From contig NZ_WWGX01000071.1 of NCBI RefSeq assembly GCF_009862265.1, positions 62,001 through 126,000 on the forward strand: a DNA stretch of 64,000 nucleotides, written 5' to 3'. This document shows, piece after piece, positions 25,983-33,981 of the stretch (its first letter is position 1; every line of letters begins with the position of its first letter). The DNA is from Streptomyces sp. SID8352. GTDB lineage: Bacteria; Actinomycetota; Actinomycetes; Streptomycetales; Streptomycetaceae. The position numbers and the translations under genes are program-made. The notes under the pieces were generated by a model that was not told the DNA's origin, searched no databases, and saw only the letters and a program-made list of their open reading frames with translations.

Positions 25983-27560
25983 GTGCCGCAGCGGATCATC
26001 GACGGACGATACGAACTCCTGGAGGAGCTCAGCCACGGCGGCATGGGCGACGTCTGGCGCGGCTACGACTCTGTACTGGACCGGCCCGTGGCGGTGAAGC
26101 TCATCCGGTCCCAGGCCGTCACCTCGCCGCAACTGGCGGACGAACTCGCCAAGCGGTTCCGGCGCGAGGCCAGGATCACGGCCCGCATCCAGCACCCCGG
26201 CGTGCCACAGGTCTACGACGCCGTCCTGGACGACTCCCACGAGCACCTGCTCCTCGTCATGGAACTGGTCGACGGCGTCCCGCTGTCAGCCTATGTGGAC
26301 CCGGACCGGCCGCTGCCGGTGAGCTGGGCCGTGGCGGTGGTCGCGCAGGTGGCCACCGTACTGTCACACGCCCACGAGGTCCCCGTGATCCACCGGGACC
26401 TCAAGCCCGGCAACGTCCTCGTCGCCCGCGACGGGACCGTGAAGGTCCTGGACTTCGGCATCGCGGCCATCCTGCGCTCCGACGCCACCAAGCTGACCGC
26501 GACCGGCAGCCCGATCGGGACCTCCCAGTACATGGCGCCCGAGCAGGTCCGTGGCGGGCGTGTCACCCCGCGGACGGACCTGTACGCGCTAGGTTGTGTG
26601 CTCCACGAACTGCTCTCCGGACGCGTGCTGTTCAAGGCGGACAGTGAGCTCGCGCTCATGTACCAGCACGTCACCGCGGAGCCCGTCCCGCTCCGCCGCT
26701 TGCGCCCCGAGCTTCCGGCCGCGCTGGAGGAACTCGTCCTTCACCTGCTCCGCAAGGCACCGGAGGCGCGACCCGCCGATGTGCAGGAAGTGCACGAGCG
26801 GCTGCGGCCCTTCCTCCCACAGGCCGGCCAGGACCCGGTGCCCGGCGAGACGGGCCCGGCTGGCGCCCCGGATCCGACCGCGCTGTTCCGCCATCCCTAC
26901 GCGCCCCGCTCCCGGCCCCGCCCGGCGGCCACCACGACGCTCTCGGGGGAGCAGGCCGTCGTTCCCGTCCCTGTACCGGATGGACTCAGGGCGGATATCA
27001 AGGAGGCGTACGCGCACTCCGACGCCCTCCTCGAAGAGGAGCGGTTCACGCAGGCCGCGGAGGTCCTGAGCGAGGTCATCGAACCGGCCGCCCGCGTCCT
27101 CGGCACCGAGAACCGGCAGGTGCTCGAACTGCGCACCCAGCGAGCGGCGATCCGACTGCTCGGCGGGGACTACCGGGCCGCCCTGCCGGAGTTCACATCG
27201 CTCGCCGACGCCTACGGGCGTATCGCGGGGCCCACGAGTGAACAGGCTCGCGCCTGCCGTGCGCAGGCCGCGCGTTGCCGTGCCGAACTCGGCCACGTGA
27301 CCGAGGCGCTCACGGCACTGGAAGCCGTACTGGCCGTGGTCCGGGTCGTGGACAGCGATGTCAGCGAGGAGGCCGTGGAACTCCGTCGTGACATCGGCAT
27401 GCTGCTGCTTGCCCAGGGCCGGGCCGCCGACGCCGCGGTCGTCCTCGAACCGCTGCACGCCGACCTCAACGTGGTCTACGGGCCCGCGGACGAACTGACT
27501 GCCGAGGTCGCCGAGGCACTGGCGCTGATACGGCTCGACCTGGACGGGTCGACCGGCTGA
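25983..27560 (+). CDS. Soluble Ser/Thr protein kinase with TPR-like C-terminal domain
   Basis: 525 residues. A complete Hanks-type kinase domain covers ~8-275: LSHGGMGDVWRG loop, VAVKLI lysine, HRDLKPGN, VLDFGIA and MAPEQ are all present, so it should be active. A Pro-rich linker follows (~280-335), then helical repeats resembling tetratricopeptides (LLEEERFTQAAEVLSEVIEP, AVEL...GMLLLAQGRAADAAVVLEPL). Unlike PknB-type kinases there is no transmembrane helix, so it is cytosolic. A GTG start at 25983 places the conserved GRYELLEEL eight residues in. It sits between hsdR and the AIPR gene and probably heads the four-gene block. In defence systems such kinases often act as phage sensors or as activators of effectors (inference). 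Confidence 0.88.
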   Translation: MPQRIIDGRYELLEELSHGGMGDVWRGYDSVLDRPVAVKLIRSQAVTSPQLADELAKRFRREARITARIQHPGVPQVYDAVLDDSHEHLLLVMELVDGVPLSAYVDPDRPLPVSWAVAVVAQVATVLSHAHEVPVIHRDLKPGNVLVARDGTVKVLDFGIAAILRSDATKLTATGSPIGTSQYMAPEQVRGGRVTPRTDLYALGCVLHELLSGRVLFKADSELALMYQHVTAEPVPLRRLRPELPAALEELVLHLLRKAPEARPADVQEVHERLRPFLPQAGQDPVPGETGPAGAPDPTALFRHPYAPRSRPRPAATTTLSGEQAVVPVPVPDGLRADIKEAYAHSDALLEEERFTQAAEVLSEVIEPAARVLGTENRQVLELRTQRAAIRLLGGDYRAALPEFTSLADAYGRIAGPTSEQARACRAQAARCRAELGHVTEALTALEAVLAVVRVVDSDVSEEAVELRRDIGMLLLAQGRAADAAVVLEPLHADLNVVYGPADELTAEVAEALALIRLDLDGSTG

Positions 27561-27632
27561 GCCCGTCACGCCCCCGCATGCCAGAAAGCAAGGTGGTCGG
27601 ACACGCCCCGGCCGTGGGAGGGAACCAGGAAC

Positions 27633-29810
27633 ATGGACGCACACCACACCCCCGAGAACGCACCGAACGTGACCACGATGGTGCGTCAGGTGGGCAACGG
27701 CCTCAAGCAGCTCTACGGCGAGCTGCTGGACGTCGGGGACCTGGACAGCATGCCGGACAAGGAGCGTGAACCCCGTCTGCTCTCCCGGGCCCTGACCGCC
27801 CAGGCTGTGCGCATCGTCACCGGCTTCAACCCTGAGGACGCTGCCGCCACGGTCATCGACGGGCATGCCGACCAGGGCATCGACGCGATCGCCGTCGTGG
27901 ACGGACCCAATCCCCACGTGTACTTGATCCAAGGCAAGTGGAGCAAGGACGGCAAGGCCAAGGGCGAGCGGGACGCGGTGCTTGAGCTCCTGGCCGGGCT
28001 GCGCTTGATCGACGACGAGGACTTCGCCCCGTTCAACCCGCGAGGGCGGCAACTGGCCGAATACGCCAAGACCGTCATGGACCGCGGCCCTGTGCCCGTC
28101 ACTCAGGTCGTCGTCCTCATGCGACCCGACAGCCCCGGCATCGGCTTCCAGCAGGCCATCGTCACCGGTGAGAAGGAGTTCAACCGCTACGGCGACATCC
28201 TCGATCACCGGATCATCCTGGCGTCCGAGGTGTGGTCGTCCGTCCGCCGTGACCTCACTCCCGAGCCGGTGCGTTTGTCGGCCACCCTGTTCCCCTGGTT
28301 CGGCATCAGCACTCCGTACGAGTCGTACCAGGGTGTCGTCGCCGCCGAAGAGGTGGCGCAGTGGGCGAAGAGCGGCTCCGGCCTCTTCAACCTGAACATC
28401 CGGAACCCTCTGGGCAGGACTTCGATCAACAATGAGCTGATCACGACGCTCAGCCAGGAACCGGCGCTGTTCTGGTACTTCAACAACGGCATCACCGTGC
28501 TCTGCGACTCCGTAGGGAAAGCCCAGCAGAACATGCGCGCGCCCCAACACCACCCCCTGACACTGACCCTGCACCATGCCAGCGTCGTCAACGGAGCTCA
28601 GACCGTCCGGTCGGTCGCCGAAGCGCTCGCCGCCGATGACATTGCCGCCGAGGCCCAGATCGGCGTACGGATCATCGTCACAGGCAAGGCAGAGGAGTTC
28701 GCCAAGGAGACGACCAAGGCGACCAACCGGCAGAACAGTGTCGGTGCCCGCGACTTCATTGCGCTGGATCCTGTCCAGGCCGCGATCATGGAGGAGATGA
28801 GGGCGGAGCTCGGCCTGGAGTACAGCGTCAGGCGCAGCGAGCTGGATCCGCCGGAGGAATCGGGCTGCTCCGTGGTGGAGGCCGCTTGCGCCCTGGCCTG
28901 TGCCCGTGCCGACAGCCAGTACGCAGCCCGCATCGCCCTTTCCCGGGAACCGCTATGGGAGCGTGGCTCACAGGGCGTCTACGACGTTCTCTTTCGGCCT
29001 CAGCCCGGTGTGTTCCTGCTCTGGAACGCGGTGCAGGTGTTGCGGCAGGTGCGGCGTAGTCTGCTCGAACTCCGCAAGCGCTACGAGGGGCGGGGCGCTG
29101 CCTTGACTGAGCACGGCACCTACCTGCTGACCCATCTGGTGTTCCGTCTGCTGGACACCGACTCGATCGGGGAGCCCGACCAGGATCTCGCTTGGGCGGC
29201 AGACGTGAAGGAGCGGACGAAGGCGCTCGTCGAGCGGCTGCTGCCCGTCACCGCGGCAGCGATCGATGAACTCTTCACCGAGCGCTCTGTCATCCGCGCC
29301 GTGTGCTCCGACATCACCCGCTGTCGGGAGCTCGTCGGACACGTGCTCGCCGTCATGTCGGAGGAGTCCCGCGGTACTGTGCCCGACACGTATCGCCGCG
29401 TCCGTCCGTCGCGCAAGCGGCGCCGCCCCAACGCCGTACATGTTCTCGTCGACAAGGGAATCCTGCACAACGGGGAACCGCTCACGCTGAGCAGCGGCTA
29501 CCCGCTCGAAGCGGCAGCTCTGCGGGACTGGCTCGCCGGAGACGAGCGGCGCAGCCGGGCCACCTGGGTCAACCACCGTACGAAGCCGGTCCTGTGGGCG
29601 GCTGATGGCAAGCAGTACTCTCCCACCGGCCTGGTCACGCGTATGTGGGAAGAGGCTGGCTGGGCGGACCGGCCCGTGGCGAACCAGGGAACCGCCCGTT
29701 GGGTGATCGCGTCGGGGGAGACACTTGCCGATCTGGCATGGAGTGTCCTGGACGCTTTGGAGGAGTCAGACGAGCCGGTCGGGCCGACAGACGGCCAGAC
29801 CGACCAGTAG
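27633..29810 (+). CDS. AIPR-family protein with PD-(D/E)XK-like N-terminus and RAMA-like C-terminus
   Basis: 725 residues. The N-terminal part has the restriction-nuclease-like pattern GHADQGIDAI...YLIQGKW (Asp-84, Gln-100, Lys-102), a variant PD-(D/E)XK site. The middle carries the AIPR (abortive phage infection) signatures RNPLGRTSINNEL, LFWYFNNGIT (residues ~279-288) and SVVNGAQTVRSV. The last ~120 residues (GILHNGEPLTLSSGYPLEA ... WAADGKQYSPTGLVTRMW) recall RAMA domains, which sit next to methylation-dependent systems; this match is tentative. ATG at 27633 follows CAGGAAC. It is 72 bp after the kinase gene and 24 bp before the helicase gene, so co-transcription is likely. Confidence 0.85.
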   Translation: MDAHHTPENAPNVTTMVRQVGNGLKQLYGELLDVGDLDSMPDKEREPRLLSRALTAQAVRIVTGFNPEDAAATVIDGHADQGIDAIAVVDGPNPHVYLIQGKWSKDGKAKGERDAVLELLAGLRLIDDEDFAPFNPRGRQLAEYAKTVMDRGPVPVTQVVVLMRPDSPGIGFQQAIVTGEKEFNRYGDILDHRIILASEVWSSVRRDLTPEPVRLSATLFPWFGISTPYESYQGVVAAEEVAQWAKSGSGLFNLNIRNPLGRTSINNELITTLSQEPALFWYFNNGITVLCDSVGKAQQNMRAPQHHPLTLTLHHASVVNGAQTVRSVAEALAADDIAAEAQIGVRIIVTGKAEEFAKETTKATNRQNSVGARDFIALDPVQAAIMEEMRAELGLEYSVRRSELDPPEESGCSVVEAACALACARADSQYAARIALSREPLWERGSQGVYDVLFRPQPGVFLLWNAVQVLRQVRRSLLELRKRYEGRGAALTEHGTYLLTHLVFRLLDTDSIGEPDQDLAWAADVKERTKALVERLLPVTAAAIDELFTERSVIRAVCSDITRCRELVGHVLAVMSEESRGTVPDTYRRVRPSRKRRRPNAVHVLVDKGILHNGEPLTLSSGYPLEAAALRDWLAGDERRSRATWVNHRTKPVLWAADGKQYSPTGLVTRMWEEAGWADRPVANQGTARWVIASGETLADLAWSVLDALEESDEPVGPTDGQTDQ

Positions 29811-29834
29811 ACACACCGGGAGAGATGCTCCGCC

Positions 29835-31967
29835 ATGCCCCGCCTCGCCTTCGACATCGCCTTCTGCGCCCAGCTTCCCAAGCTGCAGGGCACGGTCCGC
29901 AAGGGAGTCTTCGACGCCTGGGAGAAGTTCGAACGGCTCAGCTTGAAGCAGCTGTTCAAGGACCCGGGCCTGAAGCTGGAGTCACTCAAGAACGCTCGGG
30001 ACCCGCACATCCGGACCATCAGGATCGACCGCGGCACCCGAGGGGTCGTGCTGGCTCCCGACAGCGGGGACACCTATGTCCTGCTGCGGGTGCTGCCGCA
30101 CGACGAGGCCAACGCATGGGCGGTCAAACAGAAGGCATCCATCAACACGGTCACCCGGGCCGTGGAGATCCGCGACATCGCCGTTCTGGAGGAGCTCACC
30201 CCCGCGTACGAGCGGACCGCTCCCGTCCCTGAGCAGCGGCTCTTCGCAGCCTTCTCGGACGGAGATCTGGCCGCCCTCGGCATCGACGGGACGACGCTGC
30301 ACCAAGCACGGGTCCTCACCAGCTCGGAGCAGTTGGAGGCCTTCGCGCCGTTCTTTCCCCAGGACCAGCGTGAGGTGCTCGAATACCTCGCCGCCGGCTT
30401 CACGGTGGAGGAAGTATGGCGGGACGTGGTCGCCGTCCACCTCGACGCAGCGGGCAGTGCGGGGCCCGTGAACCCGGCCGACTACGAGACGGCCATCCGG
30501 TATACGCGCACCCGCATCGCCCTGGTCACCGGATCGGACGAACTCCGCGAGATCCTCGACAAGCCCTTCGCCGCCTGGAGGGTCTTCCTCCATCCGTCCC
30601 AGCACAAAGTGGCCTACCGAGCCTCGTACTCCGGCCCGGCCCAGGTCACCGGGGGCCCCGGCACCGGCAAGACGGTCGTCGCCCTGCACCGTGTGCGCCA
30701 CCTGCTCGGCCACCTCCGGGACGGGGACCGGATCCTGCTCACCACCTACACGAACACCCTGGTGGCTGCTCTGCGCTCGGGCCTCGCCGAACTCGTCGAA
30801 GACGCGACACTCCGGGACCGGGTGGACGTCATGACTGTCGACGCCTTCGCCGGACGAGTGCTGTCCACCTCCCGCCGGCCGCTGCGCGCCGATGAGGAGC
30901 AGGCCCGCTGGGAGCGAGCCGCCGGGGCAGCGGGCTTCACCGGAAGCCCGCAGTTCCTCGCCCAGGAGTACAAGCATGTGGTCCTCGCCCAGAACCTGCG
31001 GACGTACGAGGAGTACGAGGCCGCCGAGCGCAAGGGGCGCGGCAGCGCATTGCCCGCCGCGGCCCGGCCGCCGGTGTGGGACGCCGTGGAGCAGTTCACC
31101 GCGCGGCTGGCCTCCGACAAGCTGCGGACCTACCTCGGAACCTGTGCGGAGGCCGCAGACCTGTTGGAGCGGACCGGGCCGCGCTACCGTCACGTGGTCG
31201 TCGACGAGGCCCAGGACCTGCATCCCGCCCAGTGGCGTCTTCTGCGCGCCGCCGCCCCGGTCCGCCCGGACGACCTGTTCATCGCAGGCGATCCGCACCA
31301 GCGGATCTACGACAGCAGGGTCTCCCTCAAGGCGGTCGGGATCCGGGTGGCGGGGCGGTCGACGAAGATGCGTAGGAACTACCGCTCCACGCACGAGATC
31401 CTCAGTTGGTCCACCGCGCTGCTCGTCGGCCGTCCCTTCGCAGAGCTTGAGGACGACGGCCGCCACGAAACCCTCATCGGATACCGCTCCGCCCTGCGCG
31501 GGAGCGGCCCCCGGACCCATGCGGCAGCCTCTCACGAAGCGGAGCTGGCTGCGCTCGTCGCGAGCGTGCGCGGTTGGCTGGAGGACGGCATCGCCCCTGG
31601 TGACATCGGCGTGAGCGCACGTTTCAACCGGACCTGCGACCAGGTGACGGAGCGCCTGTCGGTGGCCGGTATCCCCGCTCGACGACTGCGGGCGGACCAG
31701 CCGTCGGCGGCCGACGCCGTGAACGTCGGCACCATGCACTCCTTCAAGGGTCTGGAGTACCGCTGTGTCGCGGTGGTCGGCGTCCATGACGGCGCGGTGC
31801 CTTATCCCAAGGCGGTGACGCCGGCGGACGTCGACCGCCTCCAGCACGAGGCCGACCTGCTGGCGGAACGCTGCCTGCTGTTCGTCGCCTGCACCAGGGC
31901 CCGCGACGGCCTGTACGTGTCCTGGGCGGGGAACCCCAGTCCCTTCCTGCTCACGACCGGGATGTGA
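29835..31967 (+). CDS. UvrD-like SF1 helicase with an N-terminal RelE-like domain
   Basis: 710 residues. The first ~100 (DIAFCAQLPKLQGTVRKGVF ... TYVLLRVLPHDEANAWA) have the helix-helix-strand layout of RelE/ParE toxins, including a KNARDPHIRTIRIDRGTRGV strand pair. The rest is a UvrD/Rep-type SF1 helicase: Walker A TGGPGTGKTVV near 273, VVVDEAQDLHPAQW near 454, RRNYRSTHEILSW near 513, and FVACTRARDGLYVSW at the end. The fusion suggests that a toxin-like RNase fold is tied to a DNA motor. GGGAGAG lies before the ATG, and the stop lies within a GTGA that could start the next frame. Confidence 0.88.
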   Translation: MPRLAFDIAFCAQLPKLQGTVRKGVFDAWEKFERLSLKQLFKDPGLKLESLKNARDPHIRTIRIDRGTRGVVLAPDSGDTYVLLRVLPHDEANAWAVKQKASINTVTRAVEIRDIAVLEELTPAYERTAPVPEQRLFAAFSDGDLAALGIDGTTLHQARVLTSSEQLEAFAPFFPQDQREVLEYLAAGFTVEEVWRDVVAVHLDAAGSAGPVNPADYETAIRYTRTRIALVTGSDELREILDKPFAAWRVFLHPSQHKVAYRASYSGPAQVTGGPGTGKTVVALHRVRHLLGHLRDGDRILLTTYTNTLVAALRSGLAELVEDATLRDRVDVMTVDAFAGRVLSTSRRPLRADEEQARWERAAGAAGFTGSPQFLAQEYKHVVLAQNLRTYEEYEAAERKGRGSALPAAARPPVWDAVEQFTARLASDKLRTYLGTCAEAADLLERTGPRYRHVVVDEAQDLHPAQWRLLRAAAPVRPDDLFIAGDPHQRIYDSRVSLKAVGIRVAGRSTKMRRNYRSTHEILSWSTALLVGRPFAELEDDGRHETLIGYRSALRGSGPRTHAAASHEAELAALVASVRGWLEDGIAPGDIGVSARFNRTCDQVTERLSVAGIPARRLRADQPSAADAVNVGTMHSFKGLEYRCVAVVGVHDGAVPYPKAVTPADVDRLQHEADLLAERCLLFVACTRARDGLYVSWAGNPSPFLLTTGM

Positions 31968-32032
31968 GCGGCGATGGACCGGTCTGGCCACGCAACGACC
32001 GGGTACGGAGTCACGACAGGTCGAGGAGGGAA

Positions 32033-32470
32033 ATGGGCGAGCTCGCGGACCGCGTGGCCCGGCTGGAACGTGAGGTCACGGAGGCCCAAGAGGCGTTGCG
32101 CGTCGTCGCGAAGATCGATGAGGAGATCGAGAACGCCCTGGAAGAAGTCGCGGACCGTATGCACGAGGCGAGACAAGAGGCGACCTCTGACCGTGCGGCA
32201 CGGGCGGGCCGCTTTCTGATGGAGCTCTGTGATCACCTCGCGGAGACGGTGTGGCCGGAGGTCACGGGAGCCCTTCGTCGAACGGACCTCGAAAAGGCGG
32301 CCCGGGCCCTGAAGGAGGCGTCCATGGCGGGGAAGACGGCTCCGGCGGTGTACAAGCTCTACGAGGTCAATCTGTCGGTGCAGTACGAATCCTCGCCGTA
32401 CTCGCTGGGGGCCGTGGGCGAACAGTTGATGGCCTTCGAGTCATGGCTGGGGGCAGAGGGCAGGGGCTGA
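32033..32470 (+). CDS. Small coiled-coil protein of unknown function
   Basis: 145 residues. The N-terminal half is a strongly predicted coiled coil (heptad-like ELADRVARLEREVTEAQEAL and following, residues ~2-60); the rest is helical (LMELCDHLAETVWPEVTGAL). I recognise no family. ATG at 32033 is chosen because GAGGAGGG stands directly upstream; a GTG at 31964 overlapping the helicase stop is the alternative, with 23 extra residues. It is the last gene of the kinase-AIPR-helicase run and a likely partner of those proteins (by position only). Confidence 0.7.
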   Translation: MGELADRVARLEREVTEAQEALRVVAKIDEEIENALEEVADRMHEARQEATSDRAARAGRFLMELCDHLAETVWPEVTGALRRTDLEKAARALKEASMAGKTAPAVYKLYEVNLSVQYESSPYSLGAVGEQLMAFESWLGAEGRG

Positions 32471-32516
32471 CACGGCTGCCCGAATTCGCGATCGCGGTTC
32501 GTACGGTCAGTTGCTG

Positions 32517-32930
32517 TCAGACCTTGATCACTGCGGCGCGTCCACCGCACAGGGCGATGAGGTCCTCGGGGTCGGAGGTGAGGATCGTCGCCGGCCCGGG
32601 TGCGGCCAGTGCGGTGGCGGCGAGCATGGCGTCGATGGCGTACTTGTGTCCGTGCAGGCCGGCGTCGGCGAGGAGGGCGGCGGCGTGGCAGGCGATCGGT
32701 TCGGTGATCGGTTCCACGACGAGACGGGAGAGCGTCCACTCCAGGGCCGGGCGGTTGATGCGGGGGTGGACCACCTCGACGAGGGTGGCCGCTGAGGTGA
32801 TCACGCGCAGGTCGTCGGCGCGGGCCAGAGCGAGCCAGGCGGTGACCGTGCGGTCGCGCAGGACGGCCTTGGCCAGGCCTTCACTGTCGAGGACGAGGGT
32901 TCCGCCGGGGATCGCAGGGGAGCGGGTCAC
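32517..32930 (-). CDS. PIN-domain toxin (VapC-like)
   Basis: 137 residues. The acidic PIN residues are in place: Asp in LVLDSEG, Glu in TLVEVV, Asp in AIDAML and Asp in TSDPEDL. Such proteins are Mg-dependent ribonucleases that cut tRNA or rRNA. The GTG start at 32930 overlaps the stop of the antitoxin gene (GTGA), so the antitoxin is translated first. It runs against the defence genes, tail to tail with the coiled-coil gene (46 bp apart). Confidence 0.85.
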   Translation of the reverse strand: MTRSPAIPGGTLVLDSEGLAKAVLRDRTVTAWLALARADDLRVITSAATLVEVVHPRINRPALEWTLSRLVVEPITEPIACHAAALLADAGLHGHKYAIDAMLAATALAAPGPATILTSDPEDLIALCGGRAAVIKV

Positions 32931-33190
32931 GCGGCGCTTGCCCCGTGCCGGGTCTGCTCACGTCGCGCCTGGGCGAGCTGGTCGCGCAGGGACTGGATCT
33001 CGTCGTCAGTGACGGGGCCGTGCTCGGCCTCGGCGACGGCGATGAGTTCGTTGAGGTTGTCGCGTTCGATCTGGCGGGCGACGGCGGCGGCCACGTAGGC
33101 GGAAAGGCCGGAGGGGCCGCTGCGGGCCTTGGCGGCTTCGGCGATGTCGCGCGGCATGGTGATCGAGTACTTTCCGGTGGGCTCACTCAT
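32927..33190 (-). CDS. Antitoxin partner of the PIN toxin (ribbon-helix-helix type)
   Basis: 87 residues. The N-terminus (KYSITMPRDIAEAAKARSG) looks like a short DNA-binding strand and helix of the ribbon-helix-helix kind, followed by SAYVAAAVARQIERDN and a C-terminal acidic and helical part that would wrap the toxin. ATG at 33190 follows AGGATAAGTAGC. Autoregulation of the pair is expected, with an operator just upstream (33191 onwards). Confidence 0.8.
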   Translation of the reverse strand: MSEPTGKYSITMPRDIAEAAKARSGPSGLSAYVAAAVARQIERDNLNELIAVAEAEHGPVTDDEIQSLRDQLAQARREQTRHGASAA

Positions 33191-33631
33191 GCTACTTATC
33201 CTACCCTTCATCCTCCTAAGATCGCCTTCTTGGCTGGCACTGGAGCCGTGGACGGCACGTTCACCTGGAAAGGCGGTGGACGCTGTGCGTAGTTCGGCAG
33301 GCCAGGTATACGAAGTGCACCGGAATGGCGTGGGCCGAGCGCGGTGAAGCCCTGGTGGGGGCCGGCAACTGGCGATGGGGCGGATGTCAGGGCTTTGATC
33401 GACGAGCGCGGGGCCTCATTGGTCCGGGCCGTAAGCGAAGCCCCTGCTGCTGACTTCGGCCAGGTGAGGAACGGGTGAGGTGCGACGCCTATCAGTTGGT
33501 ACGCCTTCGTGCTCGGATATCTGGACACCGGTACCGCGGCGGCATCGACGGACACGAGGAAGTCACCGACGCGAAGATCTCAAAGGAGGCCTGTCGCGTT
33601 GTATCGCCGATGGTGTGCGGGTATTGAGAGG
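33191..33631. other. Intergenic region between the toxin-antitoxin pair and the tRNA terminator
   Basis: 440 bp without a supported gene. The first ~30 bp are AT-richer (CTACTTATCCTACCCTTCA) and should hold the toxin-antitoxin promoter and operator. The rest has only weak frames on both strands. No integrase gene or clear remnant was recognised. Confidence 0.55.
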
Positions 33632-33678
33632 AAAAAGGAGAGGGGTAGGAGTCAGTGAGACTGACTCCTACCCCTCTC
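33632..33678 (-). terminator. Rho-independent terminator of the tRNA-Arg gene
   Basis: A perfect 19-bp stem (33638-33656 with 33660-33678; arms GAGAGGGGTAGGAGTCAGT and its complement) with a 3-nt loop. On the minus strand it is followed by CCTTTTTC, a real T-run. It lies about 50 bp beyond the tRNA 3' end and is one of the strongest terminators in the window. Confidence 0.92.
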
Positions 33679-33729
33679 GTATCGGCATCCGCCTTGGTCG
33701 GGCCGCTTGTTGACCTTGTGACCGGCGAG

Positions 33730-33801
33730 TGCCCCCGGCAGGATTCGAACCTGCGCACACGGCTCCGGAGGCCGTTGCTCTATCCCCTGAGCTACGGGGG
33801 C
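33730..33801 (-). tRNA. tRNA-Arg with anticodon CCG
   Basis: The complement folds as a full cloverleaf: acceptor stem GCCCCCG/CGGGGGC, D arm GCTCAGGGGATAGAGC, anticodon arm ACGGC-CTCCGGA-GCCGT giving CCG, and T arm with GGTTCGAATCC. The discriminator base is A and CCA is not encoded. It decodes CGG, a frequent codon here. A TAGTGT box at 33841-33846 on the minus strand may be its -10. The 3' end faces the defence island, a common place for element integration. Confidence 0.97.
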
Positions 33802-33981
33802 GTGTCCGTCGCGGTGGTGTTGCTCGCGGCGACAGGTAGAACACTACCAGCTCCGGTGGGGTGGTCCGGAACGGGTTTCCGTGAGGTCGGGGGCGTCATC
33901 GGCGTGGGGCGTTGTCCCCCGCACGGGGCGGAAGTGGGGAAAACCCGGACGCGGCGGCCGGGGTCGACCTACTCTCGAAGG

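Noticed and set aside
16959..32470. Identification of the island as a BREX, Pgl or DISARM system
   Set aside because: There is no PglZ, BrxL, PglY/W-type ATPase, DrmA or DUF1998 gene; the methylase, specificity and nuclease genes are of ordinary type I RM kind.
33208..33555. Minus-strand frame of 115 codons between the antitoxin and the tRNA terminator
   Set aside because: Amino acid composition and codon bias are not coding-like, there is no ribosome binding site and no recognisable domain.
14837..33729. Duplicate of the tRNA-Arg 3' end as a second attachment site
   Set aside because: I scanned for GGTTCGAATCC-like and CGGGGGC-like sequence near 14.8-17 kb and saw no convincing copy; a computed search could still find a short degenerate one.
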